Shown one piece after another: positions 26,889 to 34,937 of a stretch of DNA of 64,000 nucleotides. This stretch comes from Streptomyces pluripotens (GTDB lineage: Bacteria > Actinomycetota > Actinomycetes > Streptomycetales > Streptomycetaceae): the NCBI RefSeq assembly GCF_000802245.2, contig NZ_CP021080.1, positions 4,340,001 to 4,404,000 on the forward strand, in the 5' to 3' direction. The notes under the pieces are model-generated. The model searched no databases, had not been told where the DNA came from, and was given only the letters and a program-made list of their open reading frames with translations. The translations under genes were made by a program, and so were the position numbers. Numbering within the stretch: position 1 is the first letter of the stretch; the number at the start of each line of letters is the position of its first letter.

Positions 26889-27816
26889 TTACCCGAGACG
26901 GGCCTGAGCCTGAGCCACGATTCCGTTCCACCAGCCTTCGATGCGGTGGTACAGGTGGGCGCTTCTGGCTACGCCGATCACGAGACAACCGTGATAGTCG
27001 ACGCCGGTGTTCTTGCGGACGGCCTTCGGGTTGTGCCGTTGAAGCGTCGGCCTGGCGAAGACGGAGACGTCAACGTCGGCGATGGCGGCCCAGAAACGAT
27101 GGGCCGTTTCGACGTCTACGGACTCGTGGACAAGTAGCCGGAAGGCCAAGCGCTCGTGGTCCACGCCGAGCAGGTCCAGCCACGCGAGGTAGGTCTGGAT
27201 GACGCCGGGGTCGCTGCTGACGAAGACCGCTCGCTCACGGCGGTCGTACGGCTTGCTTTTCGCTCCCTCCGCCCAGTAGAGCGCAATGCCCGCCATGAAG
27301 AGCTCGCGGTCCGACAGATCCCCGATCTCCTGCAGCGCAGCCGCCCTGCTGTCCTTGCGCTTCTCGTTCTCCGCCGCGCGACGCCTTGCCAGGCCCTCCT
27401 GCATGAGTGCTTGCTGCTCTTGCGGTGTGTACCGGGGCTCGGGGCTCGGGCCTCGGCAGATCCCGGACCCACAGTGACACCGAACTCCGTGAGCAGCCCA
27501 GCTCCGCTTCGATCCGGTCGTAGGTCCACCCCTGCAGCCGCAGCTCGCGGGCCCTTGCCCGCAGGCCGTCCTTGGCATTCGGTCGCTTCGTCCACTCCGG
27601 CGGCGGTTCCCCCTTGACGAGCTGGTTGAGGACGTCGTTGTTGAAGATTTTCAGCTCATTCCGGATCTGGCGGAGGCTGCGGCCCGCTCGTCGTAGGGCG
27701 ACCACTTGCTCCCGTAGCCCTTCGAGGTCCGTGCTCTTGCTGGATGGGCTGGATGGGCTGGATGGGCTGGATGGGCTGGATGGGCCGGATGGGCCGGATG
27801 AATGTGCCATGTGCAT
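26889..27816 (-). pseudogene. Frameshifted helix-turn-helix protein gene
   Basis: Two minus-strand frames together give one protein. The 5' part (from 27816) encodes a Ser/Pro repeat start and a DNA-binding-like segment (LREQVVALRRAGRSLRQIRNEL; YDRIEAELGCSRSSVSLWVRDLPRPEPR). The 3' part continues with YTPQEQQALMQEGLARRRAAE and ALYWAEGAKSKPYDRRERA to the stop at 26889. The break is a 7-nt tandem duplication, GGGGCTC at 27434-27440 and 27441-27447 (plus strand). Removing one copy rejoins the frames into a 306-residue protein that resembles a common uncharacterised Streptomyces family. Function unknown; possibly a recombinase or homing-type DNA-binding protein. Confidence 0.82.
27741..27800 (-). 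repeat. 9-bp tandem repeat coding for Ser-Ser-Pro units
   Basis: About 6.7 copies of a 9-nt unit, TGGATGGGC five times (27741-27785), then CGGATGGGC and a partial copy. On the minus strand it encodes repeated Ser-Pro-Ser at the N-terminus of the frameshifted gene. Because the unit is a multiple of three, copy-number change would not alter frame. Confidence 0.9.
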
Positions 27817-27976
27817 ACCGTCCTTCCGGAACGGTCTGCTCCAGAGCCGATAGGGAAGGGTTCACCAGTTCGAGGGATGTGCAGGGGTTTCGGGGGTGTC
27901 CGGTCGCGAGCGGCGGCGTGCGGAGGCGGGTGAAAGCCGACGGAAATGCCGTACCCGCCGCCCGTACGCTGGAGCC

Positions 27977-29293
27977 ATGACCATGACGGGGGAAGAGCAC
28001 GCCAGGGCCGTGACCGGGCCCTGGTGGTGGGCAAGGCGGCGCAGTGCGGTGCTCGACGGGAGCCTTGCGCTGGTGTCCGCCCTGGAGTGCGGTGCGGAGG
28101 GGATTCGGTTCGCCCGGGACGCGGGAGTCCCGGTGGCGGTGGGGATCGGGTTCGGGGTGGTCGCCGGTTCGATGCTGCTGGTCCGGCGGAGGTGGCCGAT
28201 CGCCGTCGTGCTGGTGGCGATCGCGATCACGCCGGCCCAGATGGGGTTCCTGATGGGCATCGTCGGGCTGTACACGCTGGCCTCGTGTGAGGTGCCCCGG
28301 CGGATCATCGGCGCGCTGGCGGGGATGTCGTTGCTGGGCACGATGATCGTGACGTTCGTGCGGGTGCGGCAGGACTTGGCGCGGGGTGACCTGACGCTCG
28401 GTGACTGGTTCGTGCCGTTCGCGGCGGTCACGACGTCGTTGGGGTTGACGGCTCCGCCGGTGCTGCTGGGCTTGTACGTGGGTGCGCGCCGGCGGCTGAT
28501 GGAGAGCCTGCGGGAGCGGGCAGACTCCTTGGAACGGGAGCTGCAGCTGCTCGCGGAGCGGGCGGAGGAGCGGGCCGAGTGGGCGCGTGGCGAAGAGCGG
28601 ACGCGTATCGCGCGGGAGATGCATGACGTGGTCGCGCACCGGGTGAGCCTGATGGTGGTGCATGCGGCGGCGCTCCAGGCGGTTGCCCGAAAGGACCCGG
28701 AGAAGGCGGTGAAGAACGCGGCTCTGGTGGGGGACATGGGTCGGCAGGCGCTGACCGAGCTGCGGGAGATGCTCGGGGTGTTGCGGGCCGGGGAGGACGT
28801 GGCCGGTCGCGCTGCTTCGGCGCCGTTGGTGGCGGTGGGGGCGGCGGCTGCCGCGGCGGCTTCACGGGCGGCAGGAGAGGAGGCCGGTTCGGCGGAGGGG
28901 CCGTGTCTGTCGGAGCTGGACGAGTTGATCGGGCAGTCCACGGCCGCGGGGATGGCCGTGGATCTGTCGGTGATGGGGGAGGTGCGGTCGTATGCGGCGG
29001 AGATCGAGCAGACGGCGTACCGGGTGGTCCAGGAGGCGTTGACGAACGTCCACAAGCACGCGGCAGGCGCGAAGACGCATGTGCGGTTGGCGCACCGGGC
29101 GTCGGAAATCGCGATGCAGGTGGAGAACGAGCCGCCGCCGGAGCCGGGGTCCGCGGCGGCGGCGAGGTTGCCCTCGGGTGGCAATGGCCTGGTGGGGATG
29201 CGGGAGCGGGTCGCGGCGCTCGGCGGTGTGTTCGTCTCGGGGCCGACGGACACGGGCGGGTTCCGTGTGTCGGCGGTGATTCCGGCGGTGTAG
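27977..29293 (+). CDS. Sensor histidine kinase (NarL-partner type)
   Basis: 438 residues: about four to five hydrophobic spans in the first 165 residues with short loops and no large sensor domain, a coiled coil (LRERADSLERELQLLAERAEE), the HisKA_3 dimerisation domain with phospho-His216 in EERTRIAREMHDVVAHRVSLM, and a HATPase domain with N box VVQEALTNVHKHA and G box GNGLVGMRERV. An Ala/Gly-rich stretch (about 275-305) separates the two catalytic parts. ATG at 27977. No response regulator gene is adjacent, so its partner is unknown; the two LuxR regulators elsewhere in the window are equally orphan. Confidence 0.92.
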   Translation: MTMTGEEHARAVTGPWWWARRRSAVLDGSLALVSALECGAEGIRFARDAGVPVAVGIGFGVVAGSMLLVRRRWPIAVVLVAIAITPAQMGFLMGIVGLYTLASCEVPRRIIGALAGMSLLGTMIVTFVRVRQDLARGDLTLGDWFVPFAAVTTSLGLTAPPVLLGLYVGARRRLMESLRERADSLERELQLLAERAEERAEWARGEERTRIAREMHDVVAHRVSLMVVHAAALQAVARKDPEKAVKNAALVGDMGRQALTELREMLGVLRAGEDVAGRAASAPLVAVGAAAAAAASRAAGEEAGSAEGPCLSELDELIGQSTAAGMAVDLSVMGEVRSYAAEIEQTAYRVVQEALTNVHKHAAGAKTHVRLAHRASEIAMQVENEPPPEPGSAAAARLPSGGNGLVGMRERVAALGGVFVSGPTDTGGFRVSAVIPAV

Positions 29294-29360
29294 CGGTGCT
29301 GTGGTGCCCCGTTGCCGCGCCTCTCTGCGCCCGTCGCCGCTGCGTCCGCCGCGTTGTGGT

Positions 29361-29855
29361 TCAGCCCGCAGTAAGGCGTACGGGGTCGATACCGGTGATG
29401 AGTGAGGACAGGGCGTGGTCGATGCTGGGGCCGACGTACCAGTCGCCGGTGTGATCGAGGGTGTAGACGCGGCCCTCGGTGTCGATGGCGAGGAGCGCGG
29501 CGGTGTCGGTTTCCTCACCGAGGGGGCAGAGTTCGGTGTCCAGGGCGCGGCCGAGGTCGCCGAGGGTGCGGGCGAGGTGCAGACCGTGCAGGGGGTCGAG
29601 GTGGAGGTTGGCGGGGGCGCTCTGGCGGCCGGTCCCGGTGGGGGTGATGGTCAGAGCGCCGAATTCGGCCCAGGCTTCGACCGCGGCGGGGAAGACGGCG
29701 TGCCGGTGTCCGGCGGGTGAGGTGTGTTCGCGTAGCGCGTCGGCCCAGATTTCGGCCTGCTTTATGTTCCAGCGTCCGGGCTGCCAGCCGGCGGCGCGCA
29801 GCGCGGCGTCGACGGGTACGGGGAAGCGCGTGGTCGAGGTGCGGTCGGGGTGCAT
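29361..29855 (-). CDS. SUKH-3 family immunity-like protein
   Basis: 164 residues beginning at the ATG 29853-29855 (upstream GAAGGCAG). The sequence has the SUKH-3 pattern: FPVPVDAALRAAGWQPGR, VFPAAVEAWAEFGALT, and the C-terminal 'LLAIDTEGRVYTLDHTGDWYVGPSIDHALSSL'-type end in which the protein closes a beta sheet. Established: SUKH proteins neutralise nuclease and deaminase toxins of polymorphic toxin systems. It lies 73 nt downstream of a YwqJ-like deaminase gene on the same strand, the classic toxin-immunity order. The frame is open for 59 more codons upstream but that extension is low-complexity Pro/Ser. Confidence 0.83.
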   Translation of the reverse strand: MHPDRTSTTRFPVPVDAALRAAGWQPGRWNIKQAEIWADALREHTSPAGHRHAVFPAAVEAWAEFGALTITPTGTGRQSAPANLHLDPLHGLHLARTLGDLGRALDTELCPLGEETDTAALLAIDTEGRVYTLDHTGDWYVGPSIDHALSSLITGIDPVRLTAG

Positions 29856-29928
29856 CTGCCTTCGTTCGTCGTGCTCGCGCGTCGTGCTCGCGGGGTGTTG
29901 CGGGTGTTGCCGGGGTTGACGGGGTTTC

Positions 29929-30447
29929 TCAGCCGACGGTTGCGGTGGGGTCGACGATGCGGACGCCGAAGTGAGCGCTGAGGGAGGTGCAGGCGCGGCA
30001 GGGGGCGGCGAAGCTGCCGTGGAGGGGGTCACCGTCCTCGCGTATGCGGCGGGCGGTGAGTTTGGCGTATTTGAGGGCCTTGCGTGCTTCGCCGTTGGTC
30101 ATGGGTTTGCGTGCGGCGCGCTTGCTGCGGGTGGCGTCGGTCGTGGTGATGTGCCGGGAGATGAGGATGGTCTCGGCGCAGCGGCCGGTGAAGCGGTCGC
30201 GCTGGGCGCTGGTGAGGGTGTCGAGGAAGTCCTGGACGAGGGGGTGCAGGGGTGGGGGGTCTTCGCCGCGGGCGGCTGTGCCGGTGAGGGTGGCGGCACC
30301 GCGGACGGAGAGGGCGGCGGCGATGGTGGGCAGGATGCCGTCGCGGCGGTGGAGGAGGGTGGGGGCGGGAGGCGTGTCGGTGCCGCTCCAGTCGATGCGA
30401 GGGTCGCCGGCCCGCACGTTGGCACCTCCGGTCTTCAAGATGTTCAT
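29929..30447 (-). CDS. YwqJ-like nucleic acid/nucleotide deaminase
   Basis: 172 residues. The zinc-deaminase signature is complete: GRCAE (C90-A91-E92, where C replaces the more common H as metal ligand in this family) and PCRACTSL (C150 and C153). These match the YwqJ-like group of polymorphic toxin deaminases, expected to deaminate cytosine or adenine in nucleic acids or nucleotides. No signal peptide or long delivery domain precedes it: the N-terminal 80 residues are short and partly disordered. The start at 30445-30447 has GGAGGG upstream. It is followed by a SUKH-3 gene. Whether it is exported is unknown. Confidence 0.8.
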   Translation of the reverse strand: MNILKTGGANVRAGDPRIDWSGTDTPPAPTLLHRRDGILPTIAAALSVRGAATLTGTAARGEDPPPLHPLVQDFLDTLTSAQRDRFTGRCAETILISRHITTTDATRSKRAARKPMTNGEARKALKYAKLTARRIREDGDPLHGSFAAPCRACTSLSAHFGVRIVDPTATVG

Positions 30448-30646
30448 GGACGTTTTCCCTCCCCGGGCATCCCCCGAAGGACACAGGGTGCCAAACGCCC
30501 TGGCGGGTGCGGAAGCTGGGGCGGTGCGACACGCCGGTTTCGGGGCAGGTGGTGACGGTGAGGTGACGGCTGGTCACGCAGGCGTGGGAGTGCCTGTCCG
30601 AGGGGACGCGGTGGGCCGGTGACCGGGCTTCGTGTACCGCTTAGGC

Positions 30647-30667
30647 TGTCGATATTCCCGATCGACA
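30647..30667. promoter_or_regulatory. Inverted repeat in the divergent toxin-immunity control region
   Basis: TGTCGAT (30647-30653) and ATCGACA (30661-30667) are exact complements separated by 7 nt, 43 nt before the WHH-SUKH start. The 262-nt gap 30448-30709 is the shared control region of the two divergent arms of the SUKH cluster. Confidence 0.4.
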
Positions 30668-30709
30668 CCGCCGTTCAGGCCAGAGAGTACGCCGCAGGGG
30701 GCAACCGCC

Positions 30710-31810
30710 ATGACGACAGGCCGGCTCGGGCTGGGGGCATCGCCCAGCCGCCAGGCTGGGGGACACGCCGCGCCGCCGAACGCGGCTTACGCCGGACAGG
30801 TCGTGCACTTCCCGGATCCGGTTCGGGCGGCGCGTTACCCGAGAGGGGTACGGGTCGACGAGCACGGTTATCCGGATTTCTCGCCGTACGCGCGGGTGGC
30901 GGCTCAGATCGCCGAGCCGCCGGAGGGTTTCGGCGTCGACGAGTTGCGGTTGACGGACTATGTGTCGGCGAACGCGGCCTTGGCGGCGTCGGGGCACGAG
31001 TTGTGGGACACGGTGCCGGACGTGGCGACGCCGCACGGCTGGACGTGGCATCACGTGGTGGGCGCACGGCGGCTGGAGTTGATTCCGGTCGAGGTGAAGG
31101 CGTTGTTGCGGCATCACGGCGGGGTGGCTACGGCGCGGGTGGACCCGGCCAAGCAGGGGACGCGGCCGTTGCAGGAGACGCGACCCGTACATGTCGGCTT
31201 GCCGAAGTCGGGTGTTGCGGTGACCGAAGTGCAGGTGCAGGCGGTTGAGGAGGACCTCGGTTATCGGCTTCCCGGTGCCTACCGGTCTTTCCTGAAGGCG
31301 GCGGGCGGTTGCGCACCGGTGGGTGCGGCGCTCGACGCCGGCCTGGGATTGCTTGTGGACCAGCCGTTCTTCACCGTGCGGGACGAGGCCGCGGTCAACG
31401 ATCTGGTGTACGTGAACAAATGCCTGCGTGACCATCTGACGAAGGATTACCTCGGTGTGTCCTTCGCGCAGGGTGGTTTGCTCGCGGTGAAGGTGAAGGG
31501 CGAGCGGCTCGGCTCGGTGTGGTTCTGCGCCTACGACGACGTGCGGGACACGGATCCGGCGTGGTCGCCGGCGGAGCGGGCGGAGCGTCTGTTGCGGCCC
31601 TGCGGTGAGGACTTCGATGCCTTTCTGTCCCGGCTGGCCGGTGATCCGCCGGAGCTGGAGACGGTGGCGAACCTGATGGTGGACGGCGGCTTCGCCCGCG
31701 TCGTTCCGGTGTCTTCCGGCTCGTCGGATTCCAGTTCGTCGGATCCCGGCCCGGGGTCTTCCGGCCCGGCGACTTCTGACCCGGCGTTCTCCGGCCCTGT
31801 GGGGGAGTGA
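30710..31810 (+). CDS. WHH-type HNH nuclease fused to SUKH-1 (SMI1/KNR4) domain
   Basis: 366 residues in two modules. Residues ~30-160 carry HGYPDFSPYARVA and the core GWTWHHVVGARRLELIPVEVK...HHGG (W113-H114-H115; H135-H136-G137-G138), the pattern of the HNH/ENDO VII nuclease group with conserved WHH; one position usually His is Lys. Residues ~165-320 form a SUKH-1 domain (VEEDLGYRLPGAYRSFLKAAGG). The last ~45 residues are Ser/Pro/Gly-rich. Family knowledge: WHH domains are polymorphic-toxin tips and SUKH-1 domains their antidotes. Having both in one chain suggests self-inhibition. ATG at 30710 behind AGGGGGC; the next gene follows after 10 nt. Confidence 0.82.
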   Translation: MTTGRLGLGASPSRQAGGHAAPPNAAYAGQVVHFPDPVRAARYPRGVRVDEHGYPDFSPYARVAAQIAEPPEGFGVDELRLTDYVSANAALAASGHELWDTVPDVATPHGWTWHHVVGARRLELIPVEVKALLRHHGGVATARVDPAKQGTRPLQETRPVHVGLPKSGVAVTEVQVQAVEEDLGYRLPGAYRSFLKAAGGCAPVGAALDAGLGLLVDQPFFTVRDEAAVNDLVYVNKCLRDHLTKDYLGVSFAQGGLLAVKVKGERLGSVWFCAYDDVRDTDPAWSPAERAERLLRPCGEDFDAFLSRLAGDPPELETVANLMVDGGFARVVPVSSGSSDSSSSDPGPGSSGPATSDPAFSGPVGE

Positions 31811-31820
31811 GTTTCACGCG

Positions 31821-34652
31821 ATGGTGACGTATGCGCAGGCGCAGGAGCGCGCCGAGGAGTGGATCAACGGGGATGTCCCCGCGTACCAGCACCGTGAGGT
31901 GCGGGTGCGGGAGTTCGAGCTGGGTTTCGTGGTGTGGGGCGAGGACCGTGCGGAGGGGCCGCGTTCGGACGCGGGCGCGCAGCGGCTGGTCATTGCCCGG
32001 GACAGCGGGGACGCGACGCTGTGGCCAGCGCTTCCGGTGGGGGAGGTGATTCGCCGGTACGAGGAGAAGTACGGTCGCGTGGATGAGCCCGAGGACGCGG
32101 TTCCGACGGCGGCGCCGGCTCGCGTCGACCTGAACCAGACGTCGTTCCTGTTGTCTCCGCCGGAGTGGTTGCAGGAGGCGGCCGACAAGCTGGGGCTCGG
32201 GGAGCGGCCGGTGTCGGACGAGCGGGTCGCCGGCGTTCCGGGGGAGGCCTCTGCCACGGGCGGGGGCCCGGTGCCCGCTGTGGGTGGTGGTGCCGGTGGC
32301 GTGCCGACCGGGGCTGGTTCCGGGTCTGGCTTTGGTTCTGGTGGCGGTGCTTCTGCCCGTGGTGGTGCAGGTCTGGCGGAGACGCGGGCCGGGGTGCCGG
32401 CGGCTGCGCCGGAGGCGTTTGGTGGGACCCGGGGAGGGCCGGGGGTGGGCGGGGCTCCTGCTCCGGTAGACGTGCCCCCGGGGGCCACACCGTGGTCGGG
32501 CACCGACACCAATGCGGACTCCGGTGAGGACGATCGTTGCGTGCCGTTGCCGGCGACGGTGCTTGCCCCACAGGTGGGTGACTCGGACGACGGGGTTCCC
32601 CGGCCGACGGCGGTCGTGCCGGATGCGAAGACGGAGTTGCTGCCGGGCGGCAGTCAGCTGCCGCCGACGGCGGTCGCGCAGGCGCTCGATGCCTCGAACG
32701 GGCTGGGTGTTCCACCGGGGAGCACACCGCCGCCCGGCACCGTGGCATACGGCTTCCCGCCCGCGCCGGCCGCCCCTGGTGCGCCCGCGCCGGGTGCACC
32801 CGCCCATCCTTCGGTGCCCGCCGTGCCGCCCGTGCCTCCTGTTTTTTCCGGTGCGCCGCAGGACAGTGTGCCCCCGCCCCCGCGTCCTGGTGCCCCGTCG
32901 TACGGCTATCCGCAGGCGCCGGGCGGTGCGCCGGACGTGCCGCAGCCCCAGGCGGGGCCGGGCGCGCCCGCGCGGCGGCTCGCGCCGAACGCCGGCGACA
33001 TCGCGGATGCCGCGACGAGCAAGGCGGCGCCACCGCCGAGGAAGGCGCGTGGGGGAGTGGGTGCACCGCCCCCTCCCCCCGGTGCCCCGGGCGTACCTGG
33101 CTCCCCTGGCGCTCGCGACGGGGGCGTGCCCCCGTCTGCGCCGGGCACGCCCCCGGGAGGGTACGTACCGACACAGCTCGTGTCGGCGCTCGGACCCGAG
33201 GGGGCCGAGGCCCAGGCTGGTGCGGGCGCGCAGGGCGGCTCCGCTGGGCCGCAGGGCGCGAAGGGGGTGGCGGCGCCGGGCGCGCCGAACACCTCGGGTG
33301 CTCCTGAGGCGCCTGTCACGCCCCCGGGCGCGCCGGGCGGGACCCCTCCGGGCAACGTGCACCAGGCGGCCACGGTGTTGGCGGATCCGGGTCGGTTGGG
33401 CGGGGGCGCGCCGCAGCCTCCGGGGGCCCCGGGAGGGTCCGGCGCGGCGGGGACGGCCGGTGTCCTGGGCGCTGCCGGCGGCGCCCAGGGTGCTGTGCAC
33501 CATGCCGAGACCGTGCTGGCCGCGCCCCCTATCGTCGGTCCTGGAGTACCCCCGCCGCCCGCCCCGGGCGCACCCGGCGGTCCGGGTGTCCCGAAGCCGG
33601 CGCCGCCTGGTGCGGTGCCGCCGCCAGCAGTTCCCGGCCCGGGGCGGCCTCCGGCGTATGGGTATCCGCAGCAGAGCCGGCCGACGGTCGGTCCCGGCTA
33701 CCAGGCCGTGTTGCGCTACCGTGCGCAGGACGGTTCGGAACAGCAGCTGATTCGACGTTCGGCGCCGGGCACACCCCATCCGGAGTGGCAGATCTTCCAC
33801 GAGTTGCGTGCGATGAACGTGCCGCCGGCGCAGGTGCTGGAGTTGCACACCGAACTGGAGTCGTGCGAGTTGCCGGGCGCCTATTGTGCCCGGATGATCC
33901 GGGAGCAGTGGCCGCAGGCTCGGATCACAAGCATCGCGCCGTACGGCACGGATCACGCCGGCCGTCGGCAGGGCATGCAGCAGTTGCTGGCGCACCAGGG
34001 TGAGCTGCACCAGGTGGCGGACGGGCCCGCGCGGCCCGCGCCGGTGCGGGCGCCGCTGCCACCGGTGCAGGCCGCGCCGCCGATCCCGCCCGAGGGCGTT
34101 GCGCAGGAACTGGCGGTGGCGTTCGGGCCGGGTGTCTTCCGGTTCGAGCAGCAGGCGGTGTCGCGGCAGGGCGTGCCGCCGGTCGTGGCGCACACCCTGG
34201 TCATGGCGGGGCTGCCGCTCGACATGGGTCCGTTCTTCTGGGCGCAGGCCCAGCCGGGCCGGCCGGTGCCGACGCTGGCGGAACTGGCGGTCGAGCGCGG
34301 GGTCCAGCCGGCCGGGGACGCGGGGTCGTACCTCGTCCTGGGTACCGACTTCGGCAAGGCGATCTGTGTGCAGTACGGGACGGCGAACATCGTGGCCGTG
34401 CCGGTGGAGGCGGGGCCGGGCGGTGCTCCGGTGCCGCCGCAGTTCGTGAACACCGGACTGCCGGAGTTCGTGCGCTGCCTCGCCCTGCTGGGCCGGATGT
34501 GGCGCCTGCGGTACGGGCTGAACCAGGAGCAGGCGGGCCGTTGGACCGTCGACTTCCAGGCGCAGTTGGCGGCGTTGGATCCTGCGGCGCTGGGTTCTCC
34601 GGAGAGCTGGTGGTCCGTGCTGCTGGAGCAGATGTGGGACGGGCTGCTGTGA
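31821..34652 (+). CDS. Imm35-like / XOO_2897-type deaminase / SUKH-4 fusion protein
   Basis: 943 residues. Residues 1-90 resemble the YrhB/Imm35 immunity fold (AQERAEEWINGDVPAYQHREV). Residues ~100-620 are a long Gly/Pro/Ala-rich, presumably disordered linker. Residues ~630-730 carry a zinc-deaminase module: HPEW (H653, E655) and C682-x6-C689 in 'ELESCELPGAYC', as in XOO_2897-like toxin deaminases. Residues ~755-943 are a SUKH-4 immunity domain (GLPLDMGPFFW; YLVLGTDFGKAICVQYGTANIVAVP; FVNTGLPEFVRCL). No signal peptide or membrane span. Toxin-like and two immunity-like modules in one chain imply an inhibited enzyme rather than an exported effector. Co-transcribed with the WHH-SUKH gene. Confidence 0.8.
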   Translation: MVTYAQAQERAEEWINGDVPAYQHREVRVREFELGFVVWGEDRAEGPRSDAGAQRLVIARDSGDATLWPALPVGEVIRRYEEKYGRVDEPEDAVPTAAPARVDLNQTSFLLSPPEWLQEAADKLGLGERPVSDERVAGVPGEASATGGGPVPAVGGGAGGVPTGAGSGSGFGSGGGASARGGAGLAETRAGVPAAAPEAFGGTRGGPGVGGAPAPVDVPPGATPWSGTDTNADSGEDDRCVPLPATVLAPQVGDSDDGVPRPTAVVPDAKTELLPGGSQLPPTAVAQALDASNGLGVPPGSTPPPGTVAYGFPPAPAAPGAPAPGAPAHPSVPAVPPVPPVFSGAPQDSVPPPPRPGAPSYGYPQAPGGAPDVPQPQAGPGAPARRLAPNAGDIADAATSKAAPPPRKARGGVGAPPPPPGAPGVPGSPGARDGGVPPSAPGTPPGGYVPTQLVSALGPEGAEAQAGAGAQGGSAGPQGAKGVAAPGAPNTSGAPEAPVTPPGAPGGTPPGNVHQAATVLADPGRLGGGAPQPPGAPGGSGAAGTAGVLGAAGGAQGAVHHAETVLAAPPIVGPGVPPPPAPGAPGGPGVPKPAPPGAVPPPAVPGPGRPPAYGYPQQSRPTVGPGYQAVLRYRAQDGSEQQLIRRSAPGTPHPEWQIFHELRAMNVPPAQVLELHTELESCELPGAYCARMIREQWPQARITSIAPYGTDHAGRRQGMQQLLAHQGELHQVADGPARPAPVRAPLPPVQAAPPIPPEGVAQELAVAFGPGVFRFEQQAVSRQGVPPVVAHTLVMAGLPLDMGPFFWAQAQPGRPVPTLAELAVERGVQPAGDAGSYLVLGTDFGKAICVQYGTANIVAVPVEAGPGGAPVPPQFVNTGLPEFVRCLALLGRMWRLRYGLNQEQAGRWTVDFQAQLAALDPAALGSPESWWSVLLEQMWDGLL

Positions 34653-34681
34653 TGTCCTCGTTCATGTGAAGGTGGGCGTTT

Positions 34682-34717
34682 CCCGGCTGCCCCGCCGCGC
34701 GCCGCGGGGCAGCCGGG
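34682..34717 (+). terminator. Intrinsic hairpin closing the SUKH operon
   Basis: Arms CCCGGCTGCCCCG (34682-34694) and CGGGGCAGCCGGG (34705-34717) are fully complementary around a 10-nt loop. It starts 30 nt after the deaminase-SUKH-4 stop. The rest of the 285-nt gap to the next gene holds the inverted repeat described separately. Confidence 0.78.
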
Positions 34718-34833
34718 CGGGTGCGTTCGCCGGTCGTAGCCGAGACCGGCGCGTGCTGCCCAGGGCTGAGGGGCCTGGTGCGCGTGGGCGGTCGAGCACG
34801 CGACGCCCACCACGAAGTGCGATATTCCGGCCG

Positions 34834-34859
34834 TAACGCGACTACGGAGTGTCGCGTTA
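34834..34859. promoter_or_regulatory. 9-bp inverted repeat upstream of the DivIVA-like gene
   Basis: TAACGCGAC (34834-34842) and GTCGCGTTA (34851-34859) are exact complements separated by 8 nt, about 79 nt before the GTG start. The surrounding DNA is A/T-richer than average. The two half-sites fit one helical turn face (17-nt centre-to-centre), as for a dimeric repressor or activator. Confidence 0.5.
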
Positions 34860-34937
34860 TGAGTGCTTACGTCCGATCCATCAAGATATGCGCGAAATCA
34901 TCCTGTCGTGTAGGTCCGGTGGAGAGGGGTTCCCAGG

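Noticed and set aside
25153..26907. 584-codon plus-strand frame over glmU and the tRNA
   Set aside because: Runs through a tRNA gene and antisense to glmU; amino acid content is Arg/Gly/His-biased.
27741..27800. Repeated array considered as CRISPR
   Set aside because: Units are 9 bp, contiguous and coding; there are no spacers.
29856..30032. 59-codon N-terminal extension of the SUKH-3 gene
   Set aside because: Pro/Ala/Ser low complexity, overlaps the end of the deaminase gene in another frame; the internal ATG has a ribosome site.
31395..34193. 932-codon open frame on the minus strand opposite the WHH and deaminase genes
   Set aside because: Arg/His/Pro-rich translation without domains; a shadow of the very high G+C linker of the plus-strand gene.
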